From: Peptococcaceae bacterium | GTDB taxonomy: Bacteria; Bacillota; DSM-12270; Thermacetogeniales; Thermacetogeniaceae | Assembly: GCA_023249405.1 (NCBI GenBank) | Contig: JAHFCR010000015.1 | Location: 1-59,113, forward strand | Length of the DNA stretch: 59,113 nucleotides | Direction: 5' to 3' | Part shown: piece by piece, positions 50,291 through 59,113 of the stretch | Position numbering within the stretch: position 1 is the first letter of the stretch | Layout: each line of letters starts with the position of its first letter | Notes under the pieces: generated by a model | What the model was told of the DNA's origin: nothing | Seen by the model: the letters and a program-made list of their open reading frames with translations, nothing else | Databases searched by the model: none | Translations under genes and position numbers: made by a program

Positions 50291-50926
50291 TTAGTGCCGC
50301 TCTCCCTTGCGTCTCGGACTGATAACCACCTTACGGTAGGGCTCCTCGCCAGTGCTGCAGGTCTCTACCCATGGGTCATCCTGGAGAGTCATGTGAATCA
50401 CTCTCCGCTCATTTGGTGTCATTGGCTCCAACACCACTTCCTGTCTGGTCCGGCGCACCCGTTCGGTTAACCTCTTTGCCAGCCGCTGCAGGGTCTCCTC
50501 CCGGCGGTCCCGGTAGCCTTCCGCGTCCATAATCAAACGAACCTTGTCATCCAGACACCTGTTGACTGCTAGGCTGGTAATCAACTGCAGCGAGTTAAGA
50601 GTCTCTCCTCGGCGGCCAATCAGAATGCGCACGTCGCGTCCTTCAAATTCAACCCGCCAGCGCTCCTCTTCCGGCTTCACCTGGAAGGATACATCCAGGC
50701 CAATAGCCTGCACCACCTGAGTTAAAAATTCCTTGATTACCTGGGCCGGAGCTGGCTTCAGCCTCGCTCGCACCCGGGCCAGCTTGTTGCCAATTATCCC
50801 TAGAAACCCTTTGGAGCCTGAGTCCAATATCTCCAGTTCCACTTCTTCAGAGGCGGCCCCTAGCAGCTCGAGAGCTTCCTGTCTTGCTTCTTCTATTGTG
50901 GTGCCGCTGGCCTCAACCCAACTCAT
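50291..50926 (-). CDS. khpB: RNA-binding protein Jag (KhpB)
   Basis: A 211-residue protein with three recognisable parts: the Jag N-terminal domain (WVEASGTTIEEARQEALELLGA), a KH domain (RDVRILIGRRGETLNSLQLITSLAVNR) and an R3H domain (LEPMTPNERRVIHMTLQDDP). It binds RNA and is linked to cell elongation in Bacillota. It overlaps yidC by 4 bases (ATGA), the standard arrangement. Confidence 0.95.
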   Translation of the reverse strand: MSWVEASGTTIEEARQEALELLGAASEEVELEILDSGSKGFLGIIGNKLARVRARLKPAPAQVIKEFLTQVVQAIGLDVSFQVKPEEERWRVEFEGRDVRILIGRRGETLNSLQLITSLAVNRCLDDKVRLIMDAEGYRDRREETLQRLAKRLTERVRRTRQEVVLEPMTPNERRVIHMTLQDDPWVETCSTGEEPYRKVVISPRRKGERH

Positions 50927-51624
50927 GACTTTTGTTCCTGCTCCCTTCCCGCAACAACCATACGTTTGATGACTATTTGTTCTACCATTCCGGCAACGCT
51001 AAAAATGACCCAGTATAGGGCTAACCCTGCCGGAAAGCTGTTGGCCAGATAACCGATAAAGAGTGGCATGGTGTATAACATTGTTTTTTGATTGGGGTCC
51101 ATCTTCCCAGAGGCAGTGACGCTGGTAAAATACTGTTGCCCAAAAGTGGCGATCGCCGTTAGCACCGGTAAAATGAAGTGAGGATCCCTAAAACCCAAGT
51201 TGGGAATCCATAGAAACCCTGCGTGAGTTAAATCCACATAAAGTGGATGTTTTGCAGGATCAAAAAAGGAGCGTAGGGCGCTGAAAAGTGCAAACAGGAT
51301 CGGCATCTGAATCAGCAATGGCAGACATCCCGCAAAGGGGTTGGCCCCAGCTTCTTTGTAGAGCTTCATTACCATTTCCTGTGACTTTTCCGGCTTATCC
51401 TTAAACTTATCCTGGATTGCTTTGATCTTTGGTTGCAGTTCCTGTATCACCCGCATGGAGCGCATCTGGCTGACAGTCAGGGGGAACAGCACGAGTTTTA
51501 CAAGGATGGTAAACATGATGATCGCCAGGCCATAGCTTGGCACTCCCAACCAGGCGCTCACCTGATAGAGATACTGCAGCAGATAACTGAATCCGCTTAC
51601 AAAACCACTCCAATAACTGCCCAC
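50923..51624 (-). CDS. yidC: Membrane protein insertase YidC (SpoIIIJ type)
   Basis: A 233-residue insertase with about five membrane helices, the short Gram-positive form without the large periplasmic domain. Diagnostic blocks are YGLAIIMFTILVKLVLFPLT, MRVIQELQPKIKAIQDKFKDKPEKSQEM, AGCLPLLIQMPILFALF and FPAGLALYWVIFSVAGMVEQ. The conserved positive residue of the hydrophilic groove is the lysine of ILVKLVLF. No lipobox cysteine is visible at the N-terminus. The start is a GTG at 51624. Confidence 0.93.
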   Translation of the reverse strand: MGSYWSGFVSGFSYLLQYLYQVSAWLGVPSYGLAIIMFTILVKLVLFPLTVSQMRSMRVIQELQPKIKAIQDKFKDKPEKSQEMVMKLYKEAGANPFAGCLPLLIQMPILFALFSALRSFFDPAKHPLYVDLTHAGFLWIPNLGFRDPHFILPVLTAIATFGQQYFTSVTASGKMDPNQKTMLYTMPLFIGYLANSFPAGLALYWVIFSVAGMVEQIVIKRMVVAGREQEQKS

Positions 51625-51758
51625 AAAATAGCCCCACCCTGTATTTTTCTGGGCGGGTCTTCACCTCCTCCTGATTGCTCCCTCTAAATTATTCTCCATT
51701 TCAGACGCCATCAAACATCTCTTCCATCTTGAGGGATAATAACCCAAGAGGAGTTCTG

Positions 51759-51968
51759 TCATGCCACAGGGTCGAATCCGCCCCGATTTAAGGGGTGGCA
51801 TTTGAGCAAGCGTAATAGGGCCATCCACAGCCCGCGCCAAAAACCATAGCGCTCCAGCGCTTGGACAGCATACTGTGAACACGTAGGATAAAACCTGCAT
51901 GCCGGGGGGTGCCATGAAGACCATAATTTCTGGTAGCACCTGATACCGGCAATCAGAAGCTTTGTCAT
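51759..51968 (-). CDS. yidD: Membrane protein insertion efficiency factor YidD
   Basis: A 69-residue membrane-associated protein with the complete family signature: IRCYQKLWSSWHPPACRFYPTCS, then YAVQALERYG and HPLNRGGFDPV. It shares one base with the rnpA stop codon. It assists insertion of YidC substrates. Confidence 0.94.
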   Translation of the reverse strand: MTKLLIAGIRCYQKLWSSWHPPACRFYPTCSQYAVQALERYGFWRGLWMALLRLLKCHPLNRGGFDPVA

Positions 51969-52318
51969 CAGACCTGCTCCTGTAGGGCAACCACGGTAAG
52001 CCCGGCCCGGTTGATCACCCTTACATAATCCTGTTCCAGATCCTTAAAAGATGCTTCAGACGCCGCACTAAAGATGTTTACCACTATATCCAAATCTTTC
52101 TGGAGCTCGTCTAAATGCTGACGGCAAACGCTCCTTAAACGGCGTTTGAGCCTGTTTTTTTGGACCTTGCCCCTGACCACCCTGGCCACCGCAAACCCGA
52201 CTCTGGTATTCTCGATCGGTTTTCTGATAAAGCGCACCGATAGGAATCGACCGCGTACTACCCGGCCGACCCGGTACACCTCATGAAACTTTGCAAGGCG
52301 ATGGGCGCGTTCCAGCAT
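51968..52318 (-). CDS. rnpA: Ribonuclease P protein component
   Basis: A 116-residue basic protein that supports the RNase P RNA in tRNA 5' processing. The conserved RNR-type motif is KVQKNRLKRRLRSVCRQH; the N-terminal LAKFHEVYRVGRVVRGRF and central TRVGFAVARVV are typical. It starts 17 bases after rpmH. Confidence 0.95.
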   Translation of the reverse strand: MLERAHRLAKFHEVYRVGRVVRGRFLSVRFIRKPIENTRVGFAVARVVRGKVQKNRLKRRLRSVCRQHLDELQKDLDIVVNIFSAASEASFKDLEQDYVRVINRAGLTVVALQEQV

Positions 52319-52335
52319 CTACGCATCCATCCTGT

Positions 52336-52470
52336 TCAGGCGCTCAGTACCTTTCGTCCTCTGGCCCGGCGTCTCCTGATCACGTTCTGTCCGCTTCTGG
52401 TGTGCATCCGCTTCATAAATCCGTGCACCCGCTTCATTTTTCTGTTTTTTGGCTGGTAGGTGCGTTTCAC
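52336..52470 (-). CDS. rpmH: 50S ribosomal protein L34
   Basis: A 44-residue ribosomal protein starting at a GTG at 52470: [18 protein letters not shown], then [26 protein letters not shown] residues, here [19 protein letters not shown]. The length is canonical. The ribosome site is AAAGG. It heads the rpmH-rnpA-yidD-yidC-jag operon and is preceded by a near-consensus promoter. Confidence 0.96.
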   Translation of the reverse strand: MKRTYQPKNRKMKRVHGFMKRMHTRSGQNVIRRRRARGRKVLSA

Positions 52471-52528
52471 TCAAGATCAACCTTTCTAGTTTAAACTGAA
52501 CCTGATTTTTCCTCTGACTTCTTTTTTC

Positions 52529-52556
52529 ATTATAGACGACTGTTACGCTATGTCAA
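52529..52556 (-). promoter_or_regulatory. SigmaA promoter of rpmH operon
   Basis: On the minus strand TTGACA (52551-52556) and TATAAT (52529-52534), both perfect, are 16 bases apart, about 60 bases before the rpmH start. Confidence 0.85.
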
Positions 52557-52599
52557 GCCACGCCTAACTCTCTGGTCTTCTCATATTCTAGCCTTGCTT

Positions 52600-52728
52600 T
52601 AGAAGCCCAATGTTTGTTATATTTAACATTACGTATACAAAACTTATTTAAATTTTTTCTTTTAATTAACTGGCTGTCGTTGTTTATACACATGTTGATA
52701 GCATCTGTGGATAATAAAAGGTGTGGTT
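52600..52728. other. oriC, left part with DnaA boxes
   Basis: Between the divergent rpmH and dnaA genes lies AT-rich DNA with a perfect DnaA box TTATCCACA on the minus strand (52706-52714) and TTATACACA on the plus strand (52684-52692). Position and content match the incA-type region of Bacillota origins. Confidence 0.75.
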
Positions 52729-54045
52729 GTGATTAAAAACAAACTTTCTGACATCTGGCCCGAAGTGCTCTCCATCCTAAAAAAGGAACTTGATGAGTAT
52801 AATTACTCTACTTGGGTCAATGCTGCCCGTCCTTTAGCCTACCACGACGGCACTCTCGTGATCGGTACCCTTAATGATTTCACCCGCGACTGGATGGAGA
52901 CGCGCTTCAGCGCTCTAATCAGGTCGCACTTGGAAACTAAACTGAAACACGCGATCTCCCTGCGTTTTGTAAATTCTCTGGACACTGAGAATTTTTCCAT
53001 TACCAGAGAGCTCGATTCTATTCCTTTTCTCAATCCTAAATATACTTTTGACTCTTTTGTGATTGGCAATAGTAACCGTTTCGCTCACGCTGCATCCTTA
53101 GCTGTAGCAGAAGCTCCGGCTAAGGCTTACAACCCCCTGTTTATTTACGGTGGTGTGGGTCTTGGCAAGACTCATCTAATGCAAGCTATCGGTCACTTTG
53201 TGCTACATAATAACAAGTATAGTAAGGTGGTTTATGCATCCTCGGAAACATTTACCAACGACCTGGTGATTGCTATCCGCGAAGATAAAAACGTTGAATT
53301 CCGTAATAAATACCGCTTGGTGGACATTTTATTAATCGATGACATCCAGTTTGTAGCTGGTAAGGAGCGCACTCAGGAAGAGTTTTTTCATACTTTCAAC
53401 TCCCTTTATGAGGCTAATAAACAGATTATTATCTCCAGCGACCGCCCTCCCAAGGAGATCTCTACCTTGGAGGAACGCTTGCGGTCACGTTTCGAATGGG
53501 GATTGCTAGCAGACATTCAGCCTCCTGATCTGGAAACCAGGGTGGCTATTCTCTCTAAGAAGGCAAAAATTGAGTCTTATAATTTTCCTGATGACGTACT
53601 TTTATTTATCGCCTCAAAAGTTAAATCCAACATCCGGGAGTTGGAGGGAGCGCTGCTCCGGGTGGTTGCTTATACCTCTCTTAATCAAAAAATAATTAAC
53701 ATGGATACCGCCCAGGAAGCCCTTAAAGAGATCTTTACGTCGGACCATCCCCGCAATATTACTATACAGATGGTACAAAAGGCGGTGGCTCAGTCTTTCA
53801 ATCTTAAAATGGATGATTTCAAGGCTCGCCGTCGCACCAACGACGTGGCTTTTCCCCGGCAGGTTGCTATGTACCTGGCCAGGGAACTTACGGATTCATC
53901 CCTTACTAAGATCGGTGAGGAGTTCGGCGGCCGCGATCATACTACTGTTATGCATGCCTGTGATCGGATTAAGGAAGAAATAGCTAGTAATAACAATCTA
54001 AAATCACAGATTAATGAGATCATTAAAATTCTACAATCTTCCTGA
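52729..54045 (+). CDS. dnaA: Chromosomal replication initiator DnaA
   Basis: A 438-residue AAA+ initiator. Domain I is the N-terminal 80 residues, followed by a short linker; the AAA+ domain has Walker [11 protein letters not shown] and Walker [14 protein letters not shown]. The C-terminal helix-turn-helix carries the DnaA signature [16 protein letters not shown]. Of two GTG codons, the one at 52729 is 7 bases after AAAGG and is preferred over 52723. It opens the plus-strand replication block. AT content is higher here than in the metabolic genes to the left. Confidence 0.97.
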   Translation: MIKNKLSDIWPEVLSILKKELDEYNYSTWVNAARPLAYHDGTLVIGTLNDFTRDWMETRFSALIRSHLETKLKHAISLRFVNSLDTENFSITRELDSIPFLNPKYTFDSFVIGNSNRFAHAASLAVAEAPAKAYNPLFIYGGVGLGKTHLMQAIGHFVLHNNKYSKVVYASSETFTNDLVIAIREDKNVEFRNKYRLVDILLIDDIQFVAGKERTQEEFFHTFNSLYEANKQIIISSDRPPKEISTLEERLRSRFEWGLLADIQPPDLETRVAILSKKAKIESYNFPDDVLLFIASKVKSNIRELEGALLRVVAYTSLNQKIINMDTAQEALKEIFTSDHPRNITIQMVQKAVAQSFNLKMDDFKARRRTNDVAFPRQVAMYLARELTDSSLTKIGEEFGGRDHTTVMHACDRIKEEIASNNNLKSQINEIIKILQSS

Positions 54046-54234
54046 TATTTCTATAATTCACAGCCGCTCCACAGCCTGTCCTGATGTTTATCCACATTGT
54101 TAAGTGTCTCCATAAAGAGATATTTCACCACATATAAGACTTCATTCACATTTTACCAGGCCCTATTATTAGTACTTCTAGATAAATTATTATTAAAAAT
54201 AATAAATAAGCCTGACTTTTTAAGGAGGCATGTA
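54046..54234. other. oriC, right part (DnaA box and AT-rich unwinding region)
   Basis: The dnaA-dnaN spacer has a perfect TTATCCACA box at 54088-54096. From about 54150 a very AT-rich stretch (TAAATTATTATTAAAAATAA) looks like the DNA-unwinding element. A longer dnaN frame runs through it but lacks a ribosome site. Confidence 0.75.
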
Positions 54235-55377
54235 ATGAAAGTTCGTTGTTCTAAATCAGTTTTAAATAATGCCTTATCCAGTCTGAGCCGCATTACCCCC
54301 ACCCGCCCAGTACAGCCTATTCTAGGGGGTTTCATGATTTTTACCAGGGATGACACTTTAGTGCTTCAGGCCACGGATATGGAACTGAGCCTTACTATGA
54401 TCATTCCGGCACAGGTGGAGATTGAGGGTTGTATTGTGGTCACCGGCCGTTATTTGATGGAGATCGTGCGCAGGCTCCCTGATGGTGATCTAACACTGCA
54501 ATTGGATGATATTAATCAACAGGTAGAGATTTTGTATGGCGGAAAAGCTTCGGCTCATATCAATACTCTGGCGCCTTCTGATTTTCCGTCTCTACCGGTA
54601 GCCCCATCTCAGAATCAGATTGTCATGGATGGGAACAGATGGAAAAATAATCTGAGAAAGATTACTTTTGCAGCATCCCCTCAGGAGATACGGCCAAACT
54701 ATGCTGGGGTATATATGGAATTTAAATCAGGGTATTTAAAAATGGTGTCCACAGATACCTACCGGTTAGCCTTATTGACAATGCCATACGAATATGAACA
54801 TTCAGAGATCACCCTGTTTGTGCCGGTTCGTCCTCTAGGAGAGGTAATCAGATTACTTGAGGATGATCAACAACTTGAAATTATTTGGGATCAGACTGTT
54901 ATCAACTTCCAAACAAAAAAATTTACTCTAACTGCAAGGTTGATGGATGCTCAATTTCCAGCTTATGAAAGAGTGATTCCCAAAGAGTGCAGACTACGCA
55001 TAAAAGTTAATAAAGAATTATTAAATGATACACTAGAACGGGCGGTCCTATTTAATGAATTACCGTCCCAGCAAGCAGTAGTGGACCTGAAAGTGGATGC
55101 AGGCACACTTTTTATATCCGCTCAGTCTTCCCAGATGGGATCCCTTAATGAGGAGATTATACTAGGATGCGCCGAAGGAGAGGAGACGCAGGCAGCATTC
55201 ACCACACGCTATTTATTGGACCCTTTAAAGGTGATGGAACAGGAAGATGTGATACTATGTCTGAATGGGCCACGGGAACCGGCGGTCTACCTTGAAGAGG
55301 GAGATGAATCCTACCTGCATCTAGTGCTTCCAGTACGCCGATTACTAGATAATAATACAGGCGAGGCCGAGGTTTAA
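54235..55377 (+). CDS. dnaN: DNA polymerase III beta sliding clamp
   Basis: A 380-residue clamp starting MKVRCSKSVLNNALSSLSRI; AAGGAGG lies 6 bases before the ATG. Three clamp repeats are visible in the usual order (TLVLQATDMELSLTM; YLKMVSTDTYRLALLTM; C-terminal LVLPVRRL). The upstream extension of the open frame to 54097 is AT-rich origin DNA and is discarded. Its stop shares a base with the recF start. Confidence 0.96.
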   Translation: MKVRCSKSVLNNALSSLSRITPTRPVQPILGGFMIFTRDDTLVLQATDMELSLTMIIPAQVEIEGCIVVTGRYLMEIVRRLPDGDLTLQLDDINQQVEILYGGKASAHINTLAPSDFPSLPVAPSQNQIVMDGNRWKNNLRKITFAASPQEIRPNYAGVYMEFKSGYLKMVSTDTYRLALLTMPYEYEHSEITLFVPVRPLGEVIRLLEDDQQLEIIWDQTVINFQTKKFTLTARLMDAQFPAYERVIPKECRLRIKVNKELLNDTLERAVLFNELPSQQAVVDLKVDAGTLFISAQSSQMGSLNEEIILGCAEGEETQAAFTTRYLLDPLKVMEQEDVILCLNGPREPAVYLEEGDESYLHLVLPVRRLLDNNTGEAEV

Positions 55378-56489
55378 TGCTGGAAAACTTGCATCTGCGG
55401 TTCTTTCGCAATTATGAGTCTCTAGACTGGCAGCTCGGGAATGGTTTCACTGTGTTGTCAGGGCCTAATGGGGCAGGCAAGAGTAATTTGCTGGAGGGGA
55501 TTTTTTACCTAGGTGCCGGCTATCCTTACCGGCAAGCTCAAGACGAAGCTCTGGTACACTGGGGAGCGGATTTTTTTGTGATTCGTGGTAGCGTGCTACA
55601 AAATGGGCTGAAGTATGATCTGGAGATTGCTTACCAATTAGGGACTAAGCGTAAGATTACCAAAATCAACGGTAAGCGCGACCTGCCGGGAGCCTGTACG
55701 GCCTGTCTGCCGGTGGTGATCTTCTCCCCAGCGGACTTATTGCTGATTCAGGGAGCGCCCAGTTTACGCCGGCGCTTCCTAGACCTGGTGGTGACCCAAT
55801 CCAGGCCACAGCATGCTGCCGATCTGCACGATTATAGCAATATTTTGACTCAGCGAAACAACTTGCTTCGCCAGGGCGTTTTCCAGCGAGCGGAAATACT
55901 TTCCTGGGACGAACAACTTGTGGCTGTAGGCGCCCGTATTATCAGCAGAAGGCTGTCGGTATTCAAGACATTAATGGACCTGAGCCGGGTAGTATTTGCC
56001 TCCCTAAGCCGCAATGGTGAATTGGATGGTGCTTACATCTCTCAAATGATCCCGCAATACTCACTAGAGGAAGATGAAGATTTCTGCCGCCAGGCGTTTA
56101 AGGACGCTCTAGAGCGGAGGCGCAGCCTGGACGAACGCCTGCATATAACCACTACCGGGCCGCATCGCGACGACCTGCGCTTTTTTCTGCAGGGACATGA
56201 GGCCCAGCTCTACTGCTCCCAAGGGGAGCAGCGCCTGATAGCCCTATCCCTGAAGATAGCCCAGAACCGCCTGTTGAGTAGTGTACAATCCTCAGATGCC
56301 TTACTGCTGCTGGACGATGTGTTTTCGGAACTAGATACGGTACATAGGGAAAAAGTGCTCAAGGAACTGTCACGGAGCCGCCAGGTGATCGCCACCACCA
56401 CATCCTTCCTGGAAGAGGGGGATTCAGCCACTGGGCAGTTAACGCCGGAGATTACATTATATCAGGCAAAAGGGGCGGAGTGGCTGTAG
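55377..56489 (+). CDS. recF: DNA replication and repair protein RecF
   Basis: A 370-residue SMC-like ATPase that helps load RecA at gaps. Walker A is GPNGAGKSNLLEG, the signature is CSQGEQRLIALSL, and Walker B is ALLLLDDVFSELD. The N-terminus MLENLHLRFFRNYESL is typical. The ATG overlaps the dnaN TAA by one base. Confidence 0.96.
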   Translation: MLENLHLRFFRNYESLDWQLGNGFTVLSGPNGAGKSNLLEGIFYLGAGYPYRQAQDEALVHWGADFFVIRGSVLQNGLKYDLEIAYQLGTKRKITKINGKRDLPGACTACLPVVIFSPADLLLIQGAPSLRRRFLDLVVTQSRPQHAADLHDYSNILTQRNNLLRQGVFQRAEILSWDEQLVAVGARIISRRLSVFKTLMDLSRVVFASLSRNGELDGAYISQMIPQYSLEEDEDFCRQAFKDALERRRSLDERLHITTTGPHRDDLRFFLQGHEAQLYCSQGEQRLIALSLKIAQNRLLSSVQSSDALLLLDDVFSELDTVHREKVLKELSRSRQVIATTTSFLEEGDSATGQLTPEITLYQAKGAEWL

Positions 56490-56630
56490 CAACTACTTGT
56501 TGGCAGCATAATTAGTAATTAGAGAGTATACTGTTAGATATATCTGGTTAAATCTATAACTATTCATTTAGTGTTTAAATGATCAGGGCGATCGATTTAC
56601 AGGAAAAGAAAAGCTTAGGAGGCGTAAAAT

Positions 56631-56885
56631 ATGTTCCTGCATATCGGCGGCGATAACGTGGTAGCCCTGGAAGAATTAGTGGCGATCATGGATATGGAGA
56701 CCACTAAAAGGGAGTCTACCCGGGAATTCCTGGGGTTTGCGGCAGATGAAAAGCTGGTTGTCCATATCGGTAAGCGGGAAAGGGAGAAAAGCATCGTTAT
56801 TACCGCCAACCGCATCTATCTCTCGCCAATCTCCACTGCCACCCTGCTGAAGCGTTCCTTGCTCCAAGAGGAAGACGTATCCTAG
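56631..56885 (+). CDS. remB: Extracellular matrix regulator RemB (DUF370)
   Basis: An 84-residue protein of the RemA/RemB family: MFLHIGGDNVVALEELVAI and VVHIGKREREKSIVITANRIYLSPIS. RemB proteins lie between recF and gyrB in Bacillota and are related to the DNA-binding matrix-gene regulator RemA. TAGGAGG precedes the ATG. The 140 bases after recF hold only AT-rich spacer. Confidence 0.93.
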   Translation: MFLHIGGDNVVALEELVAIMDMETTKRESTREFLGFAADEKLVVHIGKREREKSIVITANRIYLSPISTATLLKRSLLQEEDVS

Positions 56886-56998
56886 CCTGGGTTACCACGG
56901 CAGCCGGGAACTACTTAAAAAGCGAAAACCGGATGTGTATGGCGCGCCTACCACAAAGCAACAAAACATAAGGAACACATGTTTTATATTATTTTTAT

Positions 56999-57039
56999 GC
57001 TATAATAAGCAATAAATGGTTGACCGGATAGTGTCAACC
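56999..57039 (+). promoter_or_regulatory. gyrB promoter and inverted repeat in the leader
   Basis: An extended -10, TGCTATAATA (TATAAT at 57001-57006), has no clear -35. Just downstream GGTTGAC (57018-57024) and GTCAACC (57033-57039) form a perfect inverted repeat with an 8-base gap, close to the expected start site. Confidence 0.6.
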
Positions 57040-57047
57040 GAGCATGA

Positions 57048-58985
<1,938 letters not shown>

Positions 58986-59113
58986 TTTATTTATAGTTTA
59001 CGCTTAAAGCAAGATCTGACAGCGGTCTTTGGCTGGCAAAGCCCAGGAAGCATTAGAATGAGGCCGGTGTTTGCAGGATCTCGTTTAAAAATGGAGAACC
59101 TGCCGGTGGCGGC

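Noticed and set aside
54097-54234. N-terminal extension of dnaN
   Set aside because: The extension is AT-rich origin DNA; the ATG at 54235 has AAGGAGG upstream and matches the normal start of the clamp.

Overview
The window is the replication-origin neighbourhood and adjoining accessory DNA of an anaerobic, probably spore-forming member of the Bacillota, most likely class Clostridia near Peptococcaceae-type lineages. The grounds are the dnaA-dnaN-recF-remB-gyrB block, the opposite-strand rpmH-rnpA-yidD-yidC-jag-mnmE-rsmG-noc-parA-parB block, a YyaC sporulation protein, a YkvI-type membrane protein, selenocysteine machinery, ferredoxin-linked 2-oxoacid metabolism and Ptb/Buk. The species cannot be fixed from sequence alone.

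Layout. 1-5.3 kb (minus strand): a chemotaxis-like operon, response regulator -> double-HPt CheA -> CheW -> soluble PAS/poly-HAMP receptor that runs off the left edge. 5.4-11.5 kb: a REC-PAS3 histidine kinase with a sigma54-type activator, then a phytochrome-type PAS kinase whose Rcp1-like response regulator is a decayed pseudogene next to palindrome-rich repeat DNA. 11.9-15.4 kb: APC permease, SCP2-like protein, a quinate-dehydrogenase-like protein and a zinc-ribbon protein. 15.7-23.1 kb: an energy-conserving cluster, buk-ptb-iorA-iorB, downstream of an IclR regulator, nitroreductase and zinc alcohol dehydrogenase; the buk promoter region carries two matching palindromes directly downstream of -10-like elements. 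23.3-30.6 kb: pyruvate-kinase-C-like protein, tRNA-Sec, a 2-hydroxyacyl-CoA dehydratase-type activator, a CBS-ACT protein and a complete livKHMGF branched-chain amino-acid ABC transporter. 31-34.5 kb: selA-selB. 34.7-43.4 kb: YkvI, YyaC, phosphoribosyltransferase, bactofilin, M23 peptidase, DUF4446, an orphan DNA methyltransferase, larB-larC and a Nudix remnant. 43.4-52.5 kb: cysteine desulfurase, parB, parA with a parS site, a YkgJ cysteine-cluster protein, noc carrying a Noc-type site in its own coding sequence, rsmG, mnmE, jag, yidC, yidD, rnpA, rpmH. 52.6-59.1 kb: oriC and dnaA, dnaN, recF, remB, gyrB.

How it fits together. LivKHMGF would import branched-chain amino acids. Their 2-oxoacids, or aromatic ones, could be oxidised by IorAB to acyl-CoA and reduced ferredoxin, and Ptb/Buk would turn acyl-CoA into acid plus ATP under IclR control. 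This is an oxidative amino-acid fermentation branch and is an inference from gene order. SelA, SelB and tRNA-Sec show that UGA is recoded in this organism, though I found no convincing selenoprotein gene in the window. The origin block is classical except that mnmG is missing between mnmE and rsmG.

No wholly new multi-gene system is evident. The most unusual signals are long perfect palindromes inside coding linkers (cheA, the M23 peptidase), a dispersed repeat upstream of two kinase genes, the decayed response regulator, and the tandem promoter/palindrome modules before buk.
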